The translations under genes were made by a program, and so were the position numbers. The notes below the pieces were generated by a model, which did not search any database, had not been told where the DNA came from, and saw only the letters and a program-made list of their open reading frames with translations. Positions 8,860 through 16,251 of a DNA stretch of 64,000 nt are shown one piece after another. The stretch comes from Streptomyces radiopugnans (lineage in GTDB: Bacteria; Actinomycetota; Actinomycetes; Streptomycetales; Streptomycetaceae). The DNA is taken from contig NZ_FOET01000002.1 of assembly GCF_900110735.1 (NCBI RefSeq), forward strand, positions 535,810 through 599,809, given 5' to 3'. Each line of letters opens with the position of its first letter. Position 1 is the stretch's first letter.

Positions 8860-9864
8860 ATGCTCCGCATTCATTTCAGCGATGCAGATCTGGCAAGAGT
8901 CAGGATTGCCGCCGCGCCTGATCCGCTCTGGGAAGTCGCCGCGAGTCTGCAACGATTACAGTCGCGCAGGGGACGGTGGGCCTACGCCGGGTGGTACCGC
9001 ATGGCAAGGCAGCAGACGCGGGAGAGGGGGTTGGGGCGTGTCCTGCGGAACGTCTTCCTGCCCTTGTACCCAAGGGCCGCTTACTTTCCGGATTTTCTAA
9101 CGCCCTCTGATTCGGTGGGTGATTGGGACGCCGGGCTGGAATCAATTCTGGCCACGCCTCCGCGACGGGTCCTGGAGGAGGTAACCATCCTCGACCGGAC
9201 CGTCGGAGCTCCCGCGTGGGCCGGGCATCTGGCCCGGCTGGAGGCGCGCAAGGAGTTCGTGGGAATGCTGCGGGCGTACCACGACGCGGTGATCGCCCCG
9301 TACGAGGAACAGGCCCAGGCCCGGATCGAGGCGGAGCGAGCGGCGCGTGCCCGTGGACTTCTGGACGGCGGAGTCGAGGGCATGCTCTCGGGACTCGGGC
9401 CGATGCTGCGCTGGCGCCCTCCCGTCCTGGAGGCCGTCTATCCCAAGCAGGTCGGGGACCGGGACCTGTATCTGAACGGACGTGGGCTCACCCTCATCCC
9501 TTCGTACTTCAACTGGGGTGAGCCGGTCACCTTCGCCGACCCGGAAATGCCGCCCGTGCTCTGGTACTCGCTCCTCCACGAGCCGAGTCCCCCGGACGCC
9601 CCGCATGGCGTCGATGCCCCCGAGAAGTCCTTGATCACCCTGCTCGGGCGCGCCCGAGCGGTCGCCTTGCGCACCGCGTCCACTGGTGCCACGACCGGCG
9701 AGATCGCCCGTGCCGCCGGAGTCTCGGCATCCTCCGCCAGCAGACATGCCACCGTGCTGCGTGAAGCAGGCCTCATCACCACCATCCGGAACGGCCCGAC
9801 CGTGCTGCACACCCTCACCCCGGCGGGGGCGTCCTTGCTCCGCGCCGTGAGCCCGATGGAGTGA
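8860..9864 (+). CDS. ArsR-type winged-helix regulator with N-terminal DUF5937-like domain
   Basis: Protein of 334 residues. The C-terminal part (about 255-330) is a winged helix: GATTGEIARAAGVSASSASR is the recognition segment, then HATVLREAGLITT and a wing NGPTVLHTLTPAG. The N-terminal 240 residues match the pattern of Streptomyces regulators annotated as DUF5937 plus ArsR (MLRIHFSDADLARVRIAA, then WEVAASLQRLQ). No metal-binding cysteine pair of classical ArsR is visible, so the signal is unknown. ATG at 8860 follows GGGAG by 5 bases. A 14-bp hairpin closes the gene. Confidence 0.85.
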   Translation: MLRIHFSDADLARVRIAAAPDPLWEVAASLQRLQSRRGRWAYAGWYRMARQQTRERGLGRVLRNVFLPLYPRAAYFPDFLTPSDSVGDWDAGLESILATPPRRVLEEVTILDRTVGAPAWAGHLARLEARKEFVGMLRAYHDAVIAPYEEQAQARIEAERAARARGLLDGGVEGMLSGLGPMLRWRPPVLEAVYPKQVGDRDLYLNGRGLTLIPSYFNWGEPVTFADPEMPPVLWYSLLHEPSPPDAPHGVDAPEKSLITLLGRARAVALRTASTGATTGEIARAAGVSASSASRHATVLREAGLITTIRNGPTVLHTLTPAGASLLRAVSPME

Positions 9865-9900
9865 CCAGCACCGGTTCGTCGCCGTCGGCACGAGCATGAA

Positions 9901-9933
9901 GCGGGCCCGCCGGTTGTCCACCGGCGGGCCCGC
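9901..9933. terminator. Bidirectional hairpin terminator
   Basis: GCGGGCCCGCCGGT, loop TGTCC, then the exact complement: a 14-bp perfect stem between two convergent genes (stops at 9864 and 9970). There is no T-run, as is common in high-GC actinobacteria. Confidence 0.8.
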
Positions 9934-9969
9934 CCCTTACGTACCGACAAGTCAGTGCGGTTGTTGCGG

Positions 9970-10368
9970 TCAGGCGGCGTATGAGCCCGACGCGGAGCCG
10001 GTGGTCTGGAAGAAGAACACGAACTCCTGGAAGTCGCGGACGTTGGTGGCGATCACCTTCCAGGAGCCCGAAGGGGCCCACTTGTAGTCGCTCTGGCAGT
10101 CGAAGGAGCCACTGCTGAGCTTGAAGCACACCTTCACGTAACGGCCGCTGGAGCCCATCTTGAGGTTGATGTCGTTGCACCTGGTCGACGTCTTGAAGAC
10201 GCTCGTCGTGTGCCGGCCGGACGCCTTCGAGAAGGACGAGGCCCCGTCGTAGCAGCTGACCTGGGTGCTCACGTCGCCCTGCGGAGCGGCGACAGCCACC
10301 GTCGATCCGCCGAGTGCCAGAGCAAGACCGCTGGCGGCCATGGCGAGCGTCTTGAGGTTCTTCCGCAT
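9970..10368 (-). CDS. Small secreted protein of unknown function
   Basis: Protein of 132 residues with a clear Sec signal peptide (MRKNLKTLAMAASGLALALG, cleavage expected after AVAA near residue 28). The mature chain is about 104 residues with four cysteines near 39, 64, 82 and 90 that could form two disulfides, and many Ser, Thr and aromatic residues. A purine-rich site AGGGGG lies a few bases before the ATG. I do not recognise a family. Similar small cysteine-paired exoproteins in Streptomyces include enzyme inhibitors and surface-adhering proteins, but no motif decides this. The gene sits in the decayed accessory region next to transposase remnants and ends at a strong hairpin. Confidence 0.8.
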   Translation of the reverse strand: MRKNLKTLAMAASGLALALGGSTVAVAAPQGDVSTQVSCYDGASSFSKASGRHTTSVFKTSTRCNDINLKMGSSGRYVKVCFKLSSGSFDCQSDYKWAPSGSWKVIATNVRDFQEFVFFFQTTGSASGSYAA

Positions 10369-10502
10369 GTTTTCCCCCTAGGACTGTTGTGCATGGCGAG
10401 ACCCACTCTGCTGAGTGGCGCCGCGTCGGGCCATGCTGTTGCGGCAGGCCGCAAAAGCCGAGTTCATCGGGGAGAACGAGATGTTGGGCGTCCACTTCGC
10501 CG

Positions 10503-10873
10503 GCAGAGGCGTGGCCCTTCTTCACAAAACCGGTCTCGTCCACGATCAGCACTCCGCCGTCGGCGCCAAGGTGATCGGCAACGTAGGAGCGAATGTCGTC
10601 GCGGACGGCGTCGGCGTCCCGGCGGGCGTAGCGCAACAGGCGCTGCATCGACCCGGGCCAGGCGTGACCGGCCTGTTCGGCCAGCCGCCAGCAGTTCTTC
10701 CGCTCGGCTTTGGACAGCATCCCGAGCAGGTAGGCGCGGGCAGTCACTCGGGGCTCAACTCGGCCGAGTCGTCCCGCAACCCGGGCCATGGCCTGGTCGA
10801 ACACCTCCCGCCGGCGGGCAGGGTCCACGCTACGGCCTGCGGCCACCGCACGATCTTCAGGAGTCCGCACAAC
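10503..10873 (-). pseudogene. IS701-family-like transposase, N-terminal fragment
   Basis: Translated on the minus strand this gives about 120 residues that match the N-terminal part of IS701-type DDE transposases: RVTARAYLLGMLSKAERKN, then WRLAEQAGHAWPGSMQRLLR, RDADAVRDDIRSYVADHLG and the VDETGFVKKG motif with the first catalytic Asp. Right after KKGHASAG the family similarity ends, where intact members continue with a GTAG/ENCQ segment and the rest of the DDE fold. No start, terminal inverted repeat or target duplication is visible. It is a non-functional remnant. Confidence 0.8.
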
Positions 10874-11097
10874 CCCCGTGATCACTCGGTGGCCGTACCC
10901 GTTCCCAGCCGGACCCCGATGCAGGATCGCGAAACCAGACTGAAGTACCAGAGGCTGTCCGGAGCGAACGGTTGCCGCCCTCCTCCGGGGGCTGAGGCCG
11001 GTTTCCGGCTCCGCCCGGATCCGGCGCTTCCGAGTTCTCCCACGGCCTGCAGCGCGTTCTGGCTCTCGTCGCCCTTCCGGCCCCCAGGTTTCACTGA

Positions 11098-11331
11098 CAT
11101 CGCCGCCGACCGGCCGTACTACCCGGGCAAGCACCAGCGGCACGGCATGAACGTCCAGGTTCTCGCCGACCCGTCCGGGAAGCTGCTCTGGGCCTCCCGG
11201 CCCTGGCCGGGGCCGCAGCGCGGTCTGCTGGGCGGACAAGACGTATCGGGGCGCCGACGGCACCGTCCGGGTGCCCTACTGGGGCCGCTGGGGGAAACTC
11301 TCGACCGGACAGCGGGCTCACAACCGCTGGT
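11098..11331 (+). pseudogene. IS5-family transposase remnant, frameshifted
   Basis: The plus strand encodes IAADRPYYPGKHQRHGMNVQ and VLADPSGKLLWAS, a hallmark of IS5/DDE_Tnp_4 transposases around the first catalytic region. Near 11225 the frame shifts and continues as CWADKTYRGADGTVRVPYWG and STGQRAHNR, another conserved block of the same family. Both ends and the middle (the usual block after the PG in WPGP) are missing. Its right end abuts the restriction-enzyme pseudogene directly, so this insertion or its decay probably removed that gene's 5' half. Confidence 0.75.
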
Positions 11332-11332
11332 G

Positions 11333-12321
11333 TGGTGGACTGGCCGAACCACCTGGACACGCAGACCGGTACCTTCACCTACTACGGCGATAGAGGACTC
11401 CGGGCCGGGACCTGCACGGCACTCCCCGCGGAGGCAACATACTGCTGAGGGACGCCTTCGCAGCTTCGCATGGCACCGCCGCCGAACGCGCCGCAGGCGT
11501 GCCGCCTTTCCTTCTGTTCGAGAAGGCAGGGTGGTGCTGGCCGCGCTGTGCGCTTCCGCGGCCTTCTGGCCCCCGGCGGGCCCAACATGGCGCCCGACGA
11601 CGAACTGGTGGCCATCTGGCGGACCACCGGCGGCCGCCGCTTCCAGAACTACCGAGCCCGTTTCACGGTGCTGGATCATGCCAGGGTCTCCCGTACTTGG
11701 CTCCAGCACGTCCTGGAGGGAGGGCACCCGCTTGAAGGCGGCTGCCCTCCGGCATGGGGCACCTGGGTCGTGGGTCGCGCCTACAACCCCCTGCTCGCGC
11801 CTTCCACCACCGTCATCAGGTCCAAGGCGGACCAACTCCCCGATGGCCCCGAAGGCCAGGCCATCCTAGAGGCGGTCCGAGCTCACTTCCGCGGCAGGGA
11901 ACATGACTTCGAGGAGTGCGCGATCGCTGTCTGGCGGCTGATGGCGCCCAGGACCGGTGCCTGCGACCTCACCCGTCCCAGCCGCGACGGAGGGCGCGAT
12001 GCAGTCGGCGAGTACGTCCTCGGCCCGGAGGCGAGCCCTATTTCCATCGACTTCGCGCTGGAAGCAAAGTGCTACGCAACCTCGAACTCCGTCGGGGTCA
12101 GGGAAGTCTCACGCCTCATCTCCCGCCTGCGGCATCGCACCTTCGGGGTCCTCATCACGACCTCGTACTTCCACAGGCAAGTACAGGAAGAGGTCCGTGA
12201 GGACGGCCACCCCATTGCCCTCGTGTGCGGCCGGGACATCGTCGATGCCCTGTGCCAGCACGGCCACACCACTCCAGTAGCTGTGCAGCAATGGTTGGAG
12301 CAGGGTTTTCCCAAGCCGTAG
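11333..12321 (+). pseudogene. Modification-dependent restriction endonuclease (AspBHI/Mrr-like), 5' truncated with two frameshifts
   Basis: Joining three frames gives one continuous protein: WPNHLDTQTGTFTYYGD (11340-11394), then TPGRDLHGTPRGGN through VPPFLLFEKAG (to about 11530), then GRAVRFRGLLAPGG to the stop. The last 280 residues stay in frame. The pattern matches actinobacterial enzymes with an N-terminal SRA-like reader of modified cytosine and a C-terminal Mrr nuclease. The catalytic core is still present: an Asp in SRDGGRDAVGEY, then the ALEAKCY element and the VREVSRLISRLRHR helix. The N-terminal half is missing at the junction with the IS5 remnant. One-base indels near 11396 and 11530 break the rest. 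Residual expression of the nuclease domain from ATG 11587 is conceivable but unlikely. Confidence 0.75.
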
Positions 12322-12470
12322 AAGCCGCCTGCCAACTCATGGCCGCAGCCAGTTTCCCCGCCTTTGTGTCGATTTGGCGCGGCCGGGAGGATCCATAGCA
12401 TCACTCACCACGGCGTACCGCGCCTCCGCAGGATTTCCCTGCGGAAGCAGAACGCCCGGAAGGTGAGGTT

Positions 12471-13586
12471 TTGGCGCAGATCATCGACAAAGGGCCGGGA
12501 TACGGCGGCAAACGGTGGCGGGTGCGCTACCGGGAGCCCGGAGGCAGGACGGCGCGGCAGCGCGAGAAGGCCTTCGAGCGGAAGAAGGAGGCCCTCGCCT
12601 TCGCCGCGAAGGTGGAGAACGACAAGCGGGAGAACCTCTACATCGACCCGGACGCCGGGAAGGTGTCCCTGCGCCAGCACGCGCAGGAGTGGCTGGAGTC
12701 GAAGAGCATGGCTCCGGGCACCGCGGAGGCCTACGAGCGCATCCTGCGGCTCCACATCCTCCCCCACCTGGGCCGCAGGACACTGGCCCAGGTCACCGCG
12801 GCGGATGTGGAGGGCCTGTACGCGCGGTGGCGGCAGGCAGGGACGGCGCTCAGCACGATCCAGTCCCGCCGCATCGTCCTGTCCGGGCTGTTCTCGCACG
12901 CGGTGCGGCACCGCAGGATCCCTGCCAATCCCGTGAGGGAGGCCGAGAAGCTGGACAGCCCCGTGCTGCGGGTGGACGAGCGCAGCCTTCCCAGCCTTGA
13001 GGAGATAGCCGCTCTCGCGGAGGAAATCGGCCCCCGACTGGAGCCCGCTGTCTGGCTCATGGCCTGCTGCGGAGTGCGGATCGGGGAATCCCTCGGGGTG
13101 TTTCCCGAGGACATCTCCGGTGGGGTCTTACGGCTGCGTCGGCAGGTGATACGTGCGAAGGGGGCTTCGGGTAAGTACGCAGCCCGTTATGCGCCTCTCA
13201 AACACCGGAAGGAGGGCGAGTGGCGCGATATACCGGCTCCCGGGAAACTGAATCCCGTCATCGACCGGCTGCCCGTCCGGAACAACGACGGCGGAATGCC
13301 CTATCCGGATCTGTTCCGCAAGTCGTGGGACCGTGCGATCCGGCGGCTGGGAATCCGGGAATACAACCCGCACGACCTGCGGCACAAGTGGGCCACCGTG
13401 ACCCTGAGTAACGGTGTTCCCCTCCACGAGGTGTCGCGGTGGATGGGGCACGCCTCCATCAGGGTCACGGCGGACCGCTACGGCCCCGAGCACCTGACGG
13501 CAGCGAGCGCTGCCGTCAGGTGCTCGGGGCCGTCTTCGACGGTGGCGGGTCAGCGGATGCCGAGCGCGCGTAGCGCGCGGTGCTGA
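12471..13586 (+). CDS. Tyrosine site-specific integrase
   Basis: Phage/ICE-type tyrosine recombinase of 371 residues. An N-terminal arm-binding region (to about 60) precedes a SAM-like core-binding domain (65-160) and the catalytic domain. The catalytic set looks complete: Arg203 in GVRIGE, Lys near 244-247, His301 and Arg304 in HDLRH, His327 in GHASI and Tyr337 in ADRYG. Start TTG at 12471 is preceded by GGAAGGTGAGG. Leu220 is a TTA codon (13128-13130), which in Streptomyces makes translation depend on the bldA tRNA. The last 35 residues after Tyr337 run through a 25-bp inverted repeat and look like an altered C-terminus. No excisionase or tRNA att site is visible nearby. Stop overlaps the convergent C39 gene by 37 bp. 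Confidence 0.9.
   Translation: MAQIIDKGPGYGGKRWRVRYREPGGRTARQREKAFERKKEALAFAAKVENDKRENLYIDPDAGKVSLRQHAQEWLESKSMAPGTAEAYERILRLHILPHLGRRTLAQVTAADVEGLYARWRQAGTALSTIQSRRIVLSGLFSHAVRHRRIPANPVREAEKLDSPVLRVDERSLPSLEEIAALAEEIGPRLEPAVWLMACCGVRIGESLGVFPEDISGGVLRLRRQVIRAKGASGKYAARYAPLKHRKEGEWRDIPAPGKLNPVIDRLPVRNNDGGMPYPDLFRKSWDRAIRRLGIREYNPHDLRHKWATVTLSNGVPLHEVSRWMGHASIRVTADRYGPEHLTAASAAVRCSGPSSTVAGQRMPSARSARC
13481..13532. terminator. Perfect 25-bp-arm hairpin at the integrase 3' end
   Basis: CGGCCCCGAGCACCTGACGG and five further bases (13481-13505) are repeated exactly in inverse at 13508-13532 with only AG between. It lies inside the last codons of the integrase and just beyond the stop of the convergent C39-like gene, so it can terminate both transcripts. 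A stem this long could also be a structural scar of a rearrangement. Confidence 0.7.
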
Positions 13587-14962
13587 CTCGGTGCTGGCTT
13601 GGCCGGGAAGAGGATGTAGCAGATGCCTCCCGTACCGCTTCTGACCTGGCCTTTCTCGTTGTAGCGCTTGGTGCGCAGCCAGATGTTCTCGAACTGCCGG
13701 CGCTTGTAGACGTGGCGGACGGCCTCGTTGCTGTCGCTGGCCGGGTCGTTGGCGATGACGTCGCCGTCCTTCGTGAAGCCGATGACGGTCATCAGGTGGC
13801 CCGCGGTGCCGTAGCCCGCGCCGTCGAGTTCGGACTCCATGAAGGACTGGGAGGTGATCAGGGGGATGCCGGCTCGGATCAGGCTCTCGGCGTCCGCGAG
13901 GGAGTCCAGGCGGGTCACGATGCCCTGCATGTCGCGGTAGGTGGCCGCGTAGGCGGTGTTGAACGGCCAGTTGCCGCAGCCGGAGTACTGGTAGTCGTAG
14001 GTGAAGCGGGCGGCGTGGCAGACCTGGGGGTCGGCGTACTCGGGGTTGACCCAGGACAGGTCCTCGGCGGTGGGCTTGCGGCCCCAGTACTCGATGATCA
14101 TCTGCGAGGAGGTGGGGCTGCACCACGCCTCGCCGCCGTTGTCGTACTCCGGGTACTGGCCGATGTGGGTGTTCTGCGAGTAGCGCGGGACGTCCAGTTC
14201 GATGCCCGCGGCCACACCCGGCGCGGAGGCCGGGACCTCGAAGCGGTCGGGGACGTCGGAGCCCATGGCGCCCAGGCGCCAGACCACGGGGGTGGCGTCG
14301 GTGCCGGGGGCGCGGTGGAGGGTGGCGCGCAGCCGGTAGGAGGCCAGGCGCAGGCCGGTGGAGGTGTCGTCGACGGCGAAGGTGTCGGTCCAGACGCTGG
14401 ACTTGCCGTCGCCCTGGTCGTCCACGGAGGTGCGGCGGATGTCCTCGTCGCCGGAGGCCCAGACGCCCAGGGTGTACCAGGGGGTGTCGGTGCCGTCGGT
14501 GTACGTGCCCCGCATCTCGATCCGGATCCAGGTGCCGGCCGGGGTGTGGGCGTTCCAGGAGGCGACGAGTTCGCTCGCGGGCACCGGCAGGCGGTGGACG
14601 GGCGAGGTCCACACGGCGTACTCCCAGGCGGCGGTGCGCCGGGTGTGCGGGTCGGTGTAGTCGGTGGTGCCCGCGGGGGCGGCGATGGCGATGCCGGGGC
14701 GGTGGCCGGTCGCCACGCGGGTGCCCTGCCCGGTGCCGGAGCGCCAGTCGGCGGCGGAGGTCCAGGCGCGGTAGTCCACCGTGGAGCCGGTCCGCGCGCC
14801 GGTCCGTGCGCCGCCCGGGCCCGTCCCGGGTGCGGACGGGGAGGCCGGGAGCGGCGAGGCGGCGGCCGGGGAGAGCGCGGTCTGGGAGGCGACGGCCGCT
14901 GCGGCGGTGGCGACGGCGGCGGCGAGTACGGTGCGGCGGGTGGCCGGTCTGCTGTCGGTCAT
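13550..14962 (-). CDS. Exported C39-like cysteine peptidase
   Basis: Protein of 470 residues with a twin-arginine type signal (TRRTVLAAAVATAAAAVAS), so it is probably exported folded. Residues about 60-250 form a beta-rich region with paired WTS/WAS strands. The C-terminal 200 residues are a papain-like C39_2 domain: the nucleophile lies in GGEAWCSPTSSQMIIEYWG, the histidine in AGHLMTVIGF and the acid in IANDPAS. This family in Streptomyces is large and mostly uncharacterised; cell-wall or peptide hydrolysis is the usual guess. The ATG at 14962 is chosen for the signal peptide; GGAAGG lies further upstream than normal. The gene is convergent with the integrase. Confidence 0.85.
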   Translation of the reverse strand: MTDSRPATRRTVLAAAVATAAAAVASQTALSPAAASPLPASPSAPGTGPGGARTGARTGSTVDYRAWTSAADWRSGTGQGTRVATGHRPGIAIAAPAGTTDYTDPHTRRTAAWEYAVWTSPVHRLPVPASELVASWNAHTPAGTWIRIEMRGTYTDGTDTPWYTLGVWASGDEDIRRTSVDDQGDGKSSVWTDTFAVDDTSTGLRLASYRLRATLHRAPGTDATPVVWRLGAMGSDVPDRFEVPASAPGVAAGIELDVPRYSQNTHIGQYPEYDNGGEAWCSPTSSQMIIEYWGRKPTAEDLSWVNPEYADPQVCHAARFTYDYQYSGCGNWPFNTAYAATYRDMQGIVTRLDSLADAESLIRAGIPLITSQSFMESELDGAGYGTAGHLMTVIGFTKDGDVIANDPASDSNEAVRHVYKRRQFENIWLRTKRYNEKGQVRSGTGGICYILFPAKPAPSQHRALRALGIR

Positions 14963-15177
14963 GGCGGTGGGTACCCCGGTCCTTCCGTGAGTCGGTGCGC
15001 GTGCGGTGCCGCGCGTGGGTGCTGCGCCGATACGGCGGCGGTGGTACCGCGGACGCACCGCGGAGTGTCCACATCTTGCCGCCGCCGGATCTTCGGGGCC
15101 AGTGCTGCGGTCCCTCGTGCACCCGAAAACATTGGTGTCGACCAGTGGCGTTACCCGGTCGGCCGTACGCTGGAGCG

Positions 15178-15801
15178 GTGATCTCCCGTGCCCGTTCCGG
15201 TCTGGCCGGCCTCGTCCGGCGGCTGCGCGCCCTGCCGCCGTCGTGCGGTCCGGTGCGGCTGGTGGCGGTCGACGGGCACGCCGGGTCCGGCAAGAGCACG
15301 CTGGCCGGGCGTCTGGCGGCCCGGCTGGGCGGGGCGCCGGTGCTCCATCTGGACGATCTGGCAAGTCATGACGCCCTGTTCGAGTGGACGGACTGTTTTC
15401 TGGAGCAGGTGGCCGCCCCCCTCTCGCGCGGGGAGCCGGCCCGGTACGGGGTGTACGACTGGGAGCACCGGGTGTTCGGCGGGGAGCGTACGCTGCCGCC
15501 CGCGCCGGTGGTGCTGGTGGAGGGGGTCGGCGCGGGGCGCCGCGCCCTGCGCCCCCAGCTGGCCTGTGTCGTATGGCTGGAAGTGCCGCGCGAGGAGGCC
15601 TGGGCCCGGGGGCGGCACAGGGACGGGCCGGAACTCGCGGGCTTCTGGGACGGCTGGGAGCGCGCGGAGGAGCGGCACTTCGCCGCCGACCCCACCCTCC
15701 CCCACGCCGATCTCCTGGTACGGCGGTGCGCGCGGGGGTACCTGGTGTTTCCGGGGCCGCGAGGGGACGGGGGGAAGCCCGTTGCGGATCACGGTGGGTG
15801 A
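15178..15801 (+). CDS. Uridine-kinase-like P-loop nucleoside/phosphotransferase
   Basis: P-loop protein of 207 residues. Walker A is GHAGSGKST near residues 31-39, with LHLDDLASHD as the substrate-side acidic motif and VVLVEGVGAGRR as the Walker B/lid region, the layout seen in uridine kinase-like proteins. Phosphorylation of a nucleoside or small alcohol is expected, but the substrate is not readable. The GTG at 15178 has no spaced ribosome binding site. A TACGCT at 15166-15171 lies exactly 7 bases upstream, so the mRNA may be leaderless. A stem-loop at 15925 can end the transcript. Confidence 0.75.
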   Translation: MISRARSGLAGLVRRLRALPPSCGPVRLVAVDGHAGSGKSTLAGRLAARLGGAPVLHLDDLASHDALFEWTDCFLEQVAAPLSRGEPARYGVYDWEHRVFGGERTLPPAPVVLVEGVGAGRRALRPQLACVVWLEVPREEAWARGRHRDGPELAGFWDGWERAEERHFAADPTLPHADLLVRRCARGYLVFPGPRGDGGKPVADHGG

Positions 15802-15924
15802 CGCCGGGTCAGCGGTACGCGTCCTCACCGTACCGGTCCGTATGTTCCGTCCCGCACCGGCTTGACCGGCCCCGGTTCCTGGTTCTACGTTCTCCCTGAA
15901 CGGCCTGACAGGCCGTTCCCGCAC

Positions 15925-15960
15925 GAAGCCCCCGGTTGTTCCCCCGTGATCGGGGGCTTC
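15925..15960 (+). terminator. Hairpin terminator after the kinase-like gene
   Basis: GAAGCCCCCG pairs with CGGGGGCTTC across a 16-base loop; a smaller stem AACGGCCTG-A-CAGGCCGTT precedes it at 15899-15917. The 450 bases from 15802 to 16251 hold no gene I can support. Confidence 0.6.
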
Positions 15961-16251
15961 GTCCTGTCCGGGTTCCGCCCGGACGGCTCCGGCGCGTTCT
16001 CACCGTCCGTCACCGTCCGCCACCGGGCGGGAGCCGTCGGCCCGCCGGGGCCTCCCCCGCGCCCTCCGGCCTGCCCATACGCCGTCTACGACGGGAACCG
16101 CGGCGCGGGTACCATGCCAAAGGCCGCGGACGGCCGGGGTCCTGCCCTGCTGCCTGCGGCAACTCCCTTTCGCAGCATGGCCGTTGAGCGACGTTGAGAA
16201 CCACCGCCGCCGTCGGGTGATCGCCCGGCGCATACCTTCGGGGGACGTTTC

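Noticed and set aside
10503..11331. Complete IS elements for the two transposase fragments
   Set aside because: No terminal inverted repeats or target duplications were found, and both reading frames lack most of the DDE fold.
12322..12470. tRNA or attachment site next to the integrase
   Set aside because: No cloverleaf or TTCGAA-type T-arm is present; only a short CCGCAGG-CCTGCGG hairpin at about 12426-12444.
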